Made by a program: the position numbers and the translations under genes
The notes under the pieces: model-generated
The model's input: only the letters and a program-made list of their open reading frames with translations
Told to the model about the DNA's origin: nothing
Databases searched by the model: none
Source of the DNA: SIG622 sp045600125
GTDB taxonomy: Bacteria > Bacillota > Clostridia > Oscillospirales > CAG-382
Direction: 5' to 3'
Assembly: GCA_045600125.1 (NCBI GenBank)
Contig: JAZRXH010000164.1
Location: 1 to 13,751 of the forward strand
Length of the DNA stretch: 13,751 nucleotides
In this document: positions 1-4,521 of the stretch, piece by piece
Layout of the letters: each line of letters opens with the position of its first letter
How positions within the stretch are numbered: the stretch's first letter is position 1

Positions 1-4
1 ATAC

Positions 5-33
5 ATTTTACCATAAATTCGGACTTTTTTCAA
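5..33 (-). promoter_or_regulatory. SigA-type promoter reading out of the window
   Basis: On the minus strand TTGAAA (28-33) and TAAAAT (5-10) are separated by exactly 17 bp. It would drive a gene lying to the left of position 1, which cannot be seen. Confidence 0.5.
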
Positions 34-135
34 CTGTACGGTTTTCCGGGTTTTGAGTTCTCTTTTCTGTCCACTTTTCGGGGACGTTACCTCATTACCC
101 TAAAATCACTGTGTCCGTTTTTATGGGTACAGTTT

Positions 136-176
136 ACCTCCAACCTCCAACCTCCAACTTCCAACCTCCAACCTCC
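136..176. repeat. 7-bp tandem repeat, about six copies
   Basis: The unit AACCTCC is repeated almost perfectly from 136 to 176, with one copy reading AACTTCC. It lies directly at the stop codon of the minus-strand gene ending at 176, so in that gene's mRNA it is a run of GGAGGTT just past the stop. On the minus strand each unit looks like a Shine-Dalgarno core, but no start codon follows at a useful distance. It is probably a slippage-prone microsatellite. Confidence 0.85.
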
Positions 177-529
177 TATAACGCCTGACTCTTCTTGCTT
201 CTTCCCCGCAGCCTCTCCTCGGCACGGAGGTCGATCCGCCGATTGACCCGCCTGGCAAGCGCCCGAAGCTCGGCTTTTTCTTTCTCGCTCGCCCCCGAAA
301 GGATGCGCCGTGCCGCCTCCTCCGTCAACCGATGGGTGGAAGCGATCCTTCTCACCAGCTCCTCGCCGTCCATGAATTCCGCCATCACTGCCGCCTGACG
401 GCGGATCACCCCGTCCGTGCATCGGTAAAGCCTCTTACAGAACGCCGGACTCTTTCGGTAACGGCGCTTCCGGCGTTCGCCGTATTCTTCGCCTTCGTAT
501 TCGGTTCCCGTTTGTGTGTTTTCGACCAC
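176..529 (-). CDS. Unrecognised small basic protein (117 aa), GTG start
   Basis: I do not recognise this protein. The GTG start at 529 was chosen because GGAGG lies 6 nt upstream (GGAGGATTAACGTG on the minus strand). The frame is open further upstream to a TTG at 883 (235 aa in all), but that start has no ribosome binding site and the extension is Lys/Arg/Glu low-complexity sequence. The protein starts with an acidic and tyrosine-containing stretch (TEYEGEEYGERRKRRYRK), has two cysteines near residues 30-36 (FCKRLYRC), and ends in an amphipathic, probably helical segment (EELVRRIASTHRLTEEAARR, then KAELRALARRVNRRIDL). No membrane segment or signal peptide is visible. The helical basic C-terminus would suit nucleic-acid binding, but that is a guess. 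A strong promoter lies at 913-941. Codon use and GC resemble the GC-rich backbone. Confidence 0.6.
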   Translation of the reverse strand: MVENTQTGTEYEGEEYGERRKRRYRKSPAFCKRLYRCTDGVIRRQAAVMAEFMDGEELVRRIASTHRLTEEAARRILSGASEKEKAELRALARRVNRRIDLRAEERLRGRSKKSQAL

Positions 530-905
530 GTTAATCCTCCGTTTTTGTCTTGCGCCGTTTGCCGCCTGCGGCTTTCCCGCCTGCACGGCGTCCGGCGTCC
601 GTTTCTGCTTCTTACGGCTTGCGGTTTCCCCTTTTTCTGTTTCTGCGGTTTCTTTTTCCCGTTCCGTCCGGACTCCCCGCTTGCGGACACGGCTGTTTTC
701 CCGTTTCCGGAACCAATCGCCCGTCTTTTCGCATGTCCCTTCCCCTTCTGTGCGCCTTGCGCTTCCACCGGCTTTCCGACCGGCTTTCCGACGCTTGCCG
801 ACGCTTGCCGACGCTTGCCGATTGCTTTTCGTGCCCTTTTGTGCGGACAGGGCAGAAGCACGGACAGCCGCCGGGAGATGCAAAAGCGAACATCTGTTCT
901 AAACA
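530..905 (-). other. Long purine-rich leader of the 176-529 gene
   Basis: Between the likely transcription start near 906 and the GTG at 529 lie about 375 nt with no convincing gene. The transcribed strand is strongly purine-rich (runs such as GGAAAAAGAAACCGCAGAAA) and has tandem repeats at 768-821. Open frames here give only Lys/Arg/Ser low-complexity peptides without ribosome binding sites. It may be an untranslated leader, or an N-terminal extension translated from TTG883. Confidence 0.45.
768..821. repeat. 12-bp x2 and 10-bp x3 tandem repeats
   Basis: Two copies of CCGGCTTTCCGA (768-779, 780-791) run straight into three copies of ACGCTTGCCG (791-820). The 10-bp unit is not a multiple of three, so gain or loss of one copy would shift the frame of any protein reading through it. 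Confidence 0.85.
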
Positions 906-912
906 GTGCCCT

Positions 913-941
913 ATTATACACCGAAAAGGAAAAACTGTAAA
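913..941 (-). promoter_or_regulatory. Strong SigA-type promoter for the 176-529 gene
   Basis: On the minus strand TTTACA (936-941) and a perfect TATAAT (913-918) are 17 bp apart. Transcription should start near 906 and run leftward. Confidence 0.8.
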
Positions 942-1004
942 CAGACAATTTGCACAAAGTTTCGTACATTTGTTCGTGTCGTTTGACGATAAATACGAGG
1001 AAGA

Positions 1005-1045
1005 GAGAAAAAAAGACCCGCAGGGAGCAATGTGCTGTCCCTGCG
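1005..1045 (-). terminator. Rho-independent terminator, minus strand
   Basis: CGCAGGGA (1019-1026) pairs perfectly with TCCCTGCG (1038-1045). On the minus strand the stem is followed by GGGTC and seven Ts. It ends transcripts arriving from the right: either a small RNA starting near 1155 or readthrough from the minus-strand island whose last gene stops at 1315. Confidence 0.8.
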
Positions 1046-1160
1046 AGTTGTCCTATTCGTATCCGTGCCACGGAGGACTTTGCGTGTTTTACATGCCGCC
1101 GATAAGTAAAAAGGCGGGCATTTGCTCTATCGAATGATTGTTTTATGAAAAATGACGGAA
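1046..1160 (-). ncRNA. Candidate structured small RNA or aptamer-like leader
   Basis: On the minus strand, just before the terminator, are two further hairpins. One is ATGCCCGCC with GGCGGCAT (1093-1121). The other is GTCCT/AGGAC enclosing CCGT-GGC-ACGG (1050-1078). Between them lies ACGCAAAG, and GCAAA precedes the first stem. A possible extended -10 TGCATAAT sits at 1162-1169 but has no good -35. The order of GCAAA, stem, ACGCAAAG, stem, terminator recalls a riboswitch, but no class is clearly matched. An alternative is an unstructured 3' end of the upstream operon. Confidence 0.3.
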
Positions 1161-1205
1161 AATTATGCATTTTTTCGGCTTTTTGCCGAAATTTCCTAAA
1201 GTGTC

Positions 1206-1234
1206 TTGACAACCTGTTTTCCCGCCGCTATAAT
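1206..1234 (+). promoter_or_regulatory. Consensus SigA promoter
   Basis: Perfect TTGACA (1206-1211) and perfect TATAAT (1229-1234) with a 17-bp spacer. It is among the strongest promoters in the window, yet no plus-strand gene follows; a terminator comes 42 bp later. Confidence 0.9.
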
Positions 1235-1241
1235 GTAGGCA

Positions 1242-1271
1242 ACTTGTTTGAAGGATCCTCGTATCCTTTGA
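1242..1271. repeat. 30-bp direct repeat, copy A
   Basis: It matches 3395-3424 in 28 of 30 positions (differences at two C/T sites). The two copies enclose the AT-rich gene island, so they resemble attachment-site or target-site duplications. No integrase or transposase is present between them. Confidence 0.75.
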
Positions 1272-1275
1272 AGCG

Positions 1276-1313
1276 AGCCCGTTGAGCGTTGGTAGCACTC
1301 AACGGGCTTTTTT
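1276..1313 (+). terminator. Rho-independent terminator, plus strand
   Basis: AGCCCGTTGAG (1276-1286) pairs perfectly over 11 bp with CTCAACGGGCT (1298-1308), followed by six Ts. On the minus strand the stem has no T tract, so it should work mainly for plus-strand transcripts. A decayed copy of this sequence lies at 1657-1690. Confidence 0.85.
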
Positions 1314-1314
1314 G

Positions 1315-1605
1315 TTATTCGTCCACCCACTGCATATTACTTTCAGCATCCCAAAAGGTTTTTCCATCCCAAATGGGCGCATCTTCAAAAGCACCGACGC
1401 ATTCGCTTGCTGATGGTTTTGTTGAGGAAAAAACCGTAGTGTTTTTGGTGAGATTATAGACTTCGAGCCGCACAGAGAGCGTGTTTCCGTCTGCATCCAT
1501 TTTGGTTTGACAACCATTGACAAAATATTTTTCTCCGTTAAATATTACATAATGGTCTTCGTAATACATTTTGTCAATGAATTCGCTTGCATTACCGTCA
1601 ATCAT
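1315..1605 (-). CDS. Small protein of a tandem paralogous trio, copy 1 (96 aa)
   Basis: I do not recognise the family by name. The ATG at 1605 was chosen because AGGAGG lies 7 nt upstream and because it aligns with the starts of the two neighbouring paralogues; the frame is open to 1644 without support. Shared features with the genes at 1691-1969 and 2000-2278 are an N-terminal MI.G...FID, a middle Y-F..G segment likely to be beta strands, and a C-terminal block: here ECVGAFEDAPIWDGKTFWDA followed by ES..QWVDE. The protein is acidic, with no signal peptide or membrane segment, so it is probably cytoplasmic. It is the last gene of the island and stops right beside the terminator hairpin at 1276-1313. 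Tandem diverged small acidic proteins next to a phage-type gene suit immunity proteins, but that is inference only. Confidence 0.75.
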   Translation of the reverse strand: MIDGNASEFIDKMYYEDHYVIFNGEKYFVNGCQTKMDADGNTLSVRLEVYNLTKNTTVFSSTKPSASECVGAFEDAPIWDGKTFWDAESNMQWVDE

Positions 1606-1656
1606 ACCATTTCCTCCTACCAAGATATTTGTGGAGCTTAGCAAAAGTTGCCCAGT

Positions 1657-1708
1657 GCCCGTAGAGCGTTATAGCATAAACCGGCTTTTGTTATTCATCT
1701 ACCCATTC
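1657..1708. repeat. Decayed copy of the 1277-1330 gene-end and terminator segment
   Basis: The sequence starting GCCCGTAGAGCGTTATAGCA and running into CGGCTTTTGTTATTCATCTAC aligns with the hairpin and gene end at 1277-1330. The duplication that made paralogue 1 and paralogue 2 therefore included the downstream terminator. The hairpin in this copy is no longer well paired. Confidence 0.65.
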
Positions 1709-1969
1709 AATTTCACTTTCTGCGTCCCAGAAAGATTTTCCATTGAAAATGGGTGCCTTCTCAAATTCTTCTAAGCATTCTTGCATAGAAGCACTTTGAG
1801 TATACCAAACCAGCTCGGGAGACCACGGAATATGCTGTTGAATCTCCATGCGGCAAACACCGTTTACTGTATATCCTTGGTACATATATTTTTTCCCAGA
1901 ATAGAGAAAAAATATCTCTTGACCGCTATATACGGTGCCAATGAATGTTGCCGGATTTCCGTTGATCAT
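1691..1969 (-). CDS. Small protein of a tandem paralogous trio, copy 2 (92 aa)
   Basis: This is the closest relative of the 1315-1605 product: its last block, FEKAPIFNGKSFWDAESEIE then WVDE, is almost the same. The ATG at 1969 has AAGGAG 7 nt upstream. The N-terminus MINGNPATFI matches copy 1 (MIDGNASEFI). The middle third differs strongly (for example IPWSPELVWY is unique here), so conserved ends frame a diversified centre. It is predicted cytoplasmic, with no membrane segment. It lies 30 bp after the 2000-2278 gene and 85 bp before copy 1, so the three are probably cotranscribed from 3607-3635. The specific function is unknown; an immunity or antitoxin role is one possibility. Confidence 0.75.
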   Translation of the reverse strand: MINGNPATFIGTVYSGQEIFFLYSGKKYMYQGYTVNGVCRMEIQQHIPWSPELVWYTQSASMQECLEEFEKAPIFNGKSFWDAESEIEWVDE

Positions 1970-1999
1970 AATGATACTCCTTCTTGAATAACGTTTTCG

Positions 2000-2278
2000 T
2001 TATCCGTATAACACTTCAATATCTTTTTCTGCCTCGTAAATCGACAATCCGTCAAAGATTTTTGCTTCTTCGAATTTCGCAACACATTCATTACGGCTCA
2101 AATTAGATATTTCAAAAACGTTATGTCCGTTTGATCCGAGTATATCGACAGAAAGAGTATAAAGCTCATTTTCGCCGATATAGCCAGATATCAAGTATTT
2201 AGTATTGTGGTGTACCAGTTCCAATTCGGGATTCATAAAGAGTTCATCAATAAACTCCGACAACTTTTTTCCTATCAT
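2000..2278 (-). CDS. Small protein of a tandem paralogous trio, copy 3 (92 aa)
   Basis: This is the most diverged member of the trio. It keeps the N-terminal FIDEL, the central KYLISGY corresponding to KYF..G in copy 1, and the C-terminal ECVAKFEEAKIFDG then EAEKDIE, but lacks the WVDE end. The ATG at 2278 is preceded by AGGAGGAGATTTTT. It overlaps the stop of the upstream gene in the arrangement ATGA (2275-2278), so translation is likely coupled to the MGGRG protein. That tight coupling makes copy 3 the natural functional partner of the MGGRG gene, with copies 1 and 2 as later duplicates. Cytoplasmic by prediction; activity unknown. Confidence 0.75.
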   Translation of the reverse strand: MIGKKLSEFIDELFMNPELELVHHNTKYLISGYIGENELYTLSVDILGSNGHNVFEISNLSRNECVAKFEEAKIFDGLSIYEAEKDIEVLYG

Positions 2279-2709
2279 AAAAATCTCCTCCTATACGTAT
2301 CCAAGTAAGCATCAATTTGGGCTTGAGATATCCCTTTGAATAGGTGCTTGTATGTGTTTATTTCCTCAGGCGTCATAGGACGTGCTTTCCCTCTATAATC
2401 AATTCCGGGCTGTGAATATTCGTGAATATGAAATACATTTTCACCTTTTTCAGACAATCCGCCTTCCTCGTGATAACCAATCTCAAACGTTGCCAAATGA
2501 TCTTTGTTATACTCTCTATATTGTCTAAACCATCCTTTGTCTCGGTCTAAAACGATATACGATTCTGAGGAGTGAGCTTCGGCGGGCATAGAATAACTGC
2601 CTCCCGCTACCGGTTGAAGTATTTTAATACCTTCATAAGAATCAACTGTCTTGTAAGTGTAATCTTTTCCATAAGCTTTTCCTTCGGAATATGCACCTCT
2701 ACCACCCAT
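2275..2709 (-). CDS. Phage/ICE-type 'MGGRG' protein (144 aa)
   Basis: The protein starts MGGRGAYSEGKAYGKDYTYK. From memory, short proteins beginning MGGRG with a following GKPYG-like motif are common in Clostridia phages and integrative elements near head or minor capsid genes; their function is not known to me. Further on are SYIVLDRDKG, a His pair in VFHIHEYSQPG (around residue 95), and a C-terminal helical tail (MTPEEINTYKHLFKG). No membrane segment is seen. The ATG at 2709 lies one base after the stop of the DUF4417 reading frame, with GAAAGGTGG upstream, and the gene end overlaps the next gene by ATGA. This spacing indicates one translationally coupled operon. It might be a small effector with the following gene as partner, but no catalytic signature is evident. 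Confidence 0.7.
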   Translation of the reverse strand: MGGRGAYSEGKAYGKDYTYKTVDSYEGIKILQPVAGGSYSMPAEAHSSESYIVLDRDKGWFRQYREYNKDHLATFEIGYHEEGGLSEKGENVFHIHEYSQPGIDYRGKARPMTPEEINTYKHLFKGISQAQIDAYLDTYRRRFL

Positions 2710-2710
2710 A

Positions 2711-3334
2711 TCAGCGCACCACCTTTCTCGACAGCCGGTAATCGACAGCGATGATGTTTCCCTGCATTTCGGGAAAGGGTGTGCCTAATACGATAACGGT
2801 TTCGGGGTGCAATTTCTCCAGCATAGCGTTATAGCCACGCATAAATCCGGACTTGTTTCTCTTGCAGCCCACCATCCCGACGGCGACAGTTCCGTTTTGC
2901 TCTACGCCGTCAAAGCAGAACTCATAGCTTCGAGGCGTACTCCACGCTATCGCGGGGAACACCGTCAAGCCCTAGCTTTGCCAATATGCTCCTACCCATC
3001 TGTTTTTCGCTACGCTTTCAAGCTGCTTCCAGAGCGGCATATCTGCATAAAGTGAAAAATCCGGTGTGAGCAGAAAAGCATATTGAGCGTATTTTTCAAC
3101 AGATTTGTCCGGGTGATCGTAGATACCGGAGAAGCGGAAGTCATCCACGAAGAAATGTACTCCGGCTTTTTTGTTTTCCTCGCTATCGTTTGCCCGTGTG
3201 TCCGAACACGCAACAAGACGAATATCGGAGTTTTCTATGTGCTGTTTGCGGACAAGAGGAATTCCCCACTTGCCTGCGGATGCGAATGAATTTCGCATAA
3301 AGAGCGGGTTATCCCGCATCTCAATTGATGTCAT
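2711..3334 (-). pseudogene. DUF4417 family gene split by one in-frame TAG
   Basis: The first part (3334-2972) contains RNSFASAGKWGIPLVRK, VHFFVDDFRFSGIYDHPDKS, LLTPDFSLYADMP and NRWVGAYWQS, then TAG at 2974-2972. The same frame continues without any shift as GLTVFPAIAWSTPRSYEF, CFDGVEQ, FMRGYN and FPEMQGN to a TGA at 2711. Together these make the usual ~205-residue DUF4417 protein. Remembered relatives have Gln at the stop position (WQSQG), so a single C-to-T change of CAG explains it. Start: ATG 3334 is preferred (AGAAAGG about 12 nt upstream); the upstream TTG at 3358 has no ribosome binding site. A restart at TTG 2968 would give only an 85-aa tail. DUF4417 proteins are typical of phages and conjugative elements; function unknown. 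It is either a young pseudogene or a readthrough gene. Confidence 0.8.
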
Positions 3335-3359
3335 AACAACACCGTACCTTTCTGCCAAA

Positions 3360-3600
3360 TGGCATAGTTATATAGAGGGTACGAGTGTTGTTTTACTTGT
3401 TTGAAGGACCCTCGTATCCTCTGATTATTGATAACTCTCTTGATTGATAGAAGTTGCCCGTGGCAACCGCTTTGTCTCGAAATGGCATAAACGACCGTTG
3501 GCAGCAATCATTTATGCCGTGTGGTCGATCATACGCATCACCCCTTAATTCCGAATATACTCTTGATGAGACCGTTTTCACGGCGCCTGCCTCTCATCGA
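3360..3600 (-). ncRNA. Structured leader RNA upstream of the DUF4417 gene
   Basis: The RNA would start near 3600 from the promoter at 3607-3635. Reading the minus strand, it contains: GATGAGA paired with TCTCATC around CCGT-GAAA-ACGG, a GNRA tetraloop hairpin (about 3561-3593); CGACC...GGTCG crossed by GGCATAAA...TTTATGCC, a possible H-type pseudoknot (about 3484-3530); GTTGCC-ACG-GGCAAC (about 3450-3466); and the repeated hairpin GAGGAT-ACGAGG-GTCCTT within 3395-3424. The GAAA loop and G-U pairs favour the minus strand. A 62-codon frame from GTG 3581 crosses it with only a weak ribosome binding site and is probably not a gene. It may be a cis-regulator of the operon or an independent RNA. 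Confidence 0.55.
3395..3424. repeat. 30-bp direct repeat, copy B
   Basis: This copy lies within the leader RNA and matches 1242-1271 in 28 of 30 positions. An 11-bp near-perfect inverted repeat also links 3375-3385 with 3411-3421, overlapping this copy. Confidence 0.75.
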
Positions 3601-3606
3601 AGGAGC

Positions 3607-3635
3607 ATTTTATCACAGCTTTTTGAATAAGTCAA
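3607..3635 (-). promoter_or_regulatory. SigA-type promoter of the minus-strand island
   Basis: On the minus strand TTGACT (3630-3635) and TAAAAT (3607-3612) are 17 bp apart. The predicted start, near 3600, falls just before the first hairpin of the leader RNA. Confidence 0.8.
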
Positions 3636-3705
3636 ACGAAAATTCGCATATTAACCAAAAATTCACAAATAACTACGATATATAGGTACTTTTTGATTTT
3701 TTACA

Positions 3706-3719
3706 CACAATATATTGTG
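3706..3719. promoter_or_regulatory. Perfect 14-bp palindrome, possible operator
   Basis: CACAATATATTGTG is a perfect palindrome in the divergent region between the island promoter (3607-3635) and the tetR promoter (3780-3808), about 60 bp upstream of the latter's -35. It has the form of a dimeric repressor site. The binding protein is unknown. Confidence 0.4.
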
Positions 3720-3779
3720 ATTTTCCTGACACATTCCGCATGAATATTACGATAGCTTCTCCTTCACCTTCCTCCTCCC

Positions 3780-3808
3780 TTGACACCGTCCCCGAAACGT
3801 GCTATACT
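3780..3808 (+). promoter_or_regulatory. Promoter of the TetR-hemolysin III operon
   Basis: Perfect TTGACA (3780-3785) and TATACT (3803-3808) with 17-bp spacing. The start should be near 3815. Confidence 0.85.
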
Positions 3809-3822
3809 GTAAAAAGTAAACA

Positions 3823-3846
3823 GCTCTTACTTTTTGCCGTAAGAGC
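3823..3846. promoter_or_regulatory. Inverted repeat, candidate TetR-family operator
   Basis: GCTCTTAC (3823-3830) and GTAAGAGC (3839-3846) are perfect inverted arms separated by 8 bp. They lie just downstream of the predicted start and 31 bp before the regulator's ATG, a usual place for an autoregulatory site. As RNA it would form a hairpin, an alternative reading. Confidence 0.5.
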
Positions 3847-3877
3847 CGACGCAGTAAAGATAAACGGAGGTGCCGCC

Positions 3878-4456
3878 ATGCGTACCGTCAACGAGCAGAA
3901 CCGTGAAAAGTTCCTCTATGCCGCCATTGAAGAGCTGGGCGAGCACGGGATCTCGGATTTTTCCATCCGGCAGGTATCCCGTCGGTGCGGTCTGACCAGC
4001 GGAGCGCCGTACCGGCATTTCAAGAATAAAAACGAGCTGATCCTCGAGGCGATGAAGACGGTAAACCGGGCGTGGCGCCGGGTGCAGGAAGAGGTGATCG
4101 CCGCCTGCGGCGAGGCGTCGAGCCCGAGGGAGCGTCTTGTGGAGATCAGCCTTGCCTACGTCCGTTTTCTTTACGAGCATCCGGCGTACCAGTCGGTGCT
4201 GATGTTGAACGACGGCTCCATGGAGCCGGAGCAGCGCTGCGAGAAGGCGAAGATGACCGAGACCTCGGGAAAGATTATCGACGGCTACTGCCGGGAAAGG
4301 GGTCTTTGCGATGAGGACCGGGAGCGGAAGACCTTCGCCGTGCGCTCCTTTATTTTCGGGGCGGCGCTGATGCTGAATTCCGGGCAGTCCCGTGACAGCG
4401 AAGCGACGATGGCGCTGGTCCGTTCCTGCATCGAGCGGGAATTCGATCTGGCGTAA
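3878..4456 (+). CDS. TetR/AcrR family transcriptional regulator (192 aa)
   Basis: A DNA-binding repressor-type protein. The N-terminal helix-turn-helix is clear: ISDFSIRQVSRRCGLTSGAP followed by YRHFKNKNELI at about residues 25-55, the classic TetR pattern in which the Y.HF motif ends the recognition region. The remaining ~130 residues are a helical ligand-binding and dimer domain with no recognisable ligand signature. The ATG at 3878 was chosen because CGGAGG lies 7 nt upstream and it follows a consensus promoter; an open frame back to 3740 would start before that promoter and is rejected. Length is typical for the family (~190-200). An inverted repeat at 3823-3846 suggests autoregulation. 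The hemolysin III-like gene follows after 65 bp with no terminator, so it is the probable target and operon partner. Confidence 0.93.
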   Translation: MRTVNEQNREKFLYAAIEELGEHGISDFSIRQVSRRCGLTSGAPYRHFKNKNELILEAMKTVNRAWRRVQEEVIAACGEASSPRERLVEISLAYVRFLYEHPAYQSVLMLNDGSMEPEQRCEKAKMTETSGKIIDGYCRERGLCDEDRERKTFAVRSFIFGAALMLNSGQSRDSEATMALVRSCIEREFDLA

Positions 4457-4521
4457 AGCCTTTCCCGGCGCCTTGCCGCTCCCCGAAAGACACCGTGACG
4501 GACTTTTACAGGAGGAACATT

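Larger units (their letters stand above)
1241..1313 (+). ncRNA. Candidate ~73-nt small RNA
   Basis: The promoter at 1206-1234 is followed by a hairpin (AAGGAT, loop CCTCGT, ATCCTT at 1251-1268, extendable by G-U pairs) and then by a strong terminator. No start codon with a ribosome binding site lies inside. The first hairpin region is part of the 30-bp sequence repeated at 3395-3424. The transcript would converge on the 1315-1605 gene and end two bases short of its stop codon. It could also be the stump of a transcription unit cut off when the island was inserted. Confidence 0.4.

Noticed and set aside
612..893. 93-codon minus-strand ATG frame near the 913-941 promoter
   Set aside because: No ribosome binding site and repeat-derived composition; the ATG lies ~13 nt after the predicted start without support.
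1046..1160. c-di-GMP-I riboswitch call
   Set aside because: Only the GCAAA and ACGCAAAG boxes fit; the GNRA tetraloop, its receptor and the closing helix are missing, so no class was assigned.
406..1212. 268-codon minus-strand frame overlapping the leader and promoter at 913-941
   Set aside because: It crosses a strong promoter and a terminator, has no ribosome binding site, and reads as low-complexity Lys/Gly/Arg sequence; a shadow frame.
3393..3581. 62-codon frame inside the leader RNA
   Set aside because: The GTG start lies in the GNRA hairpin, the ribosome binding site is weak, and the region is better explained by RNA structure. Kept only as a note to the leader.
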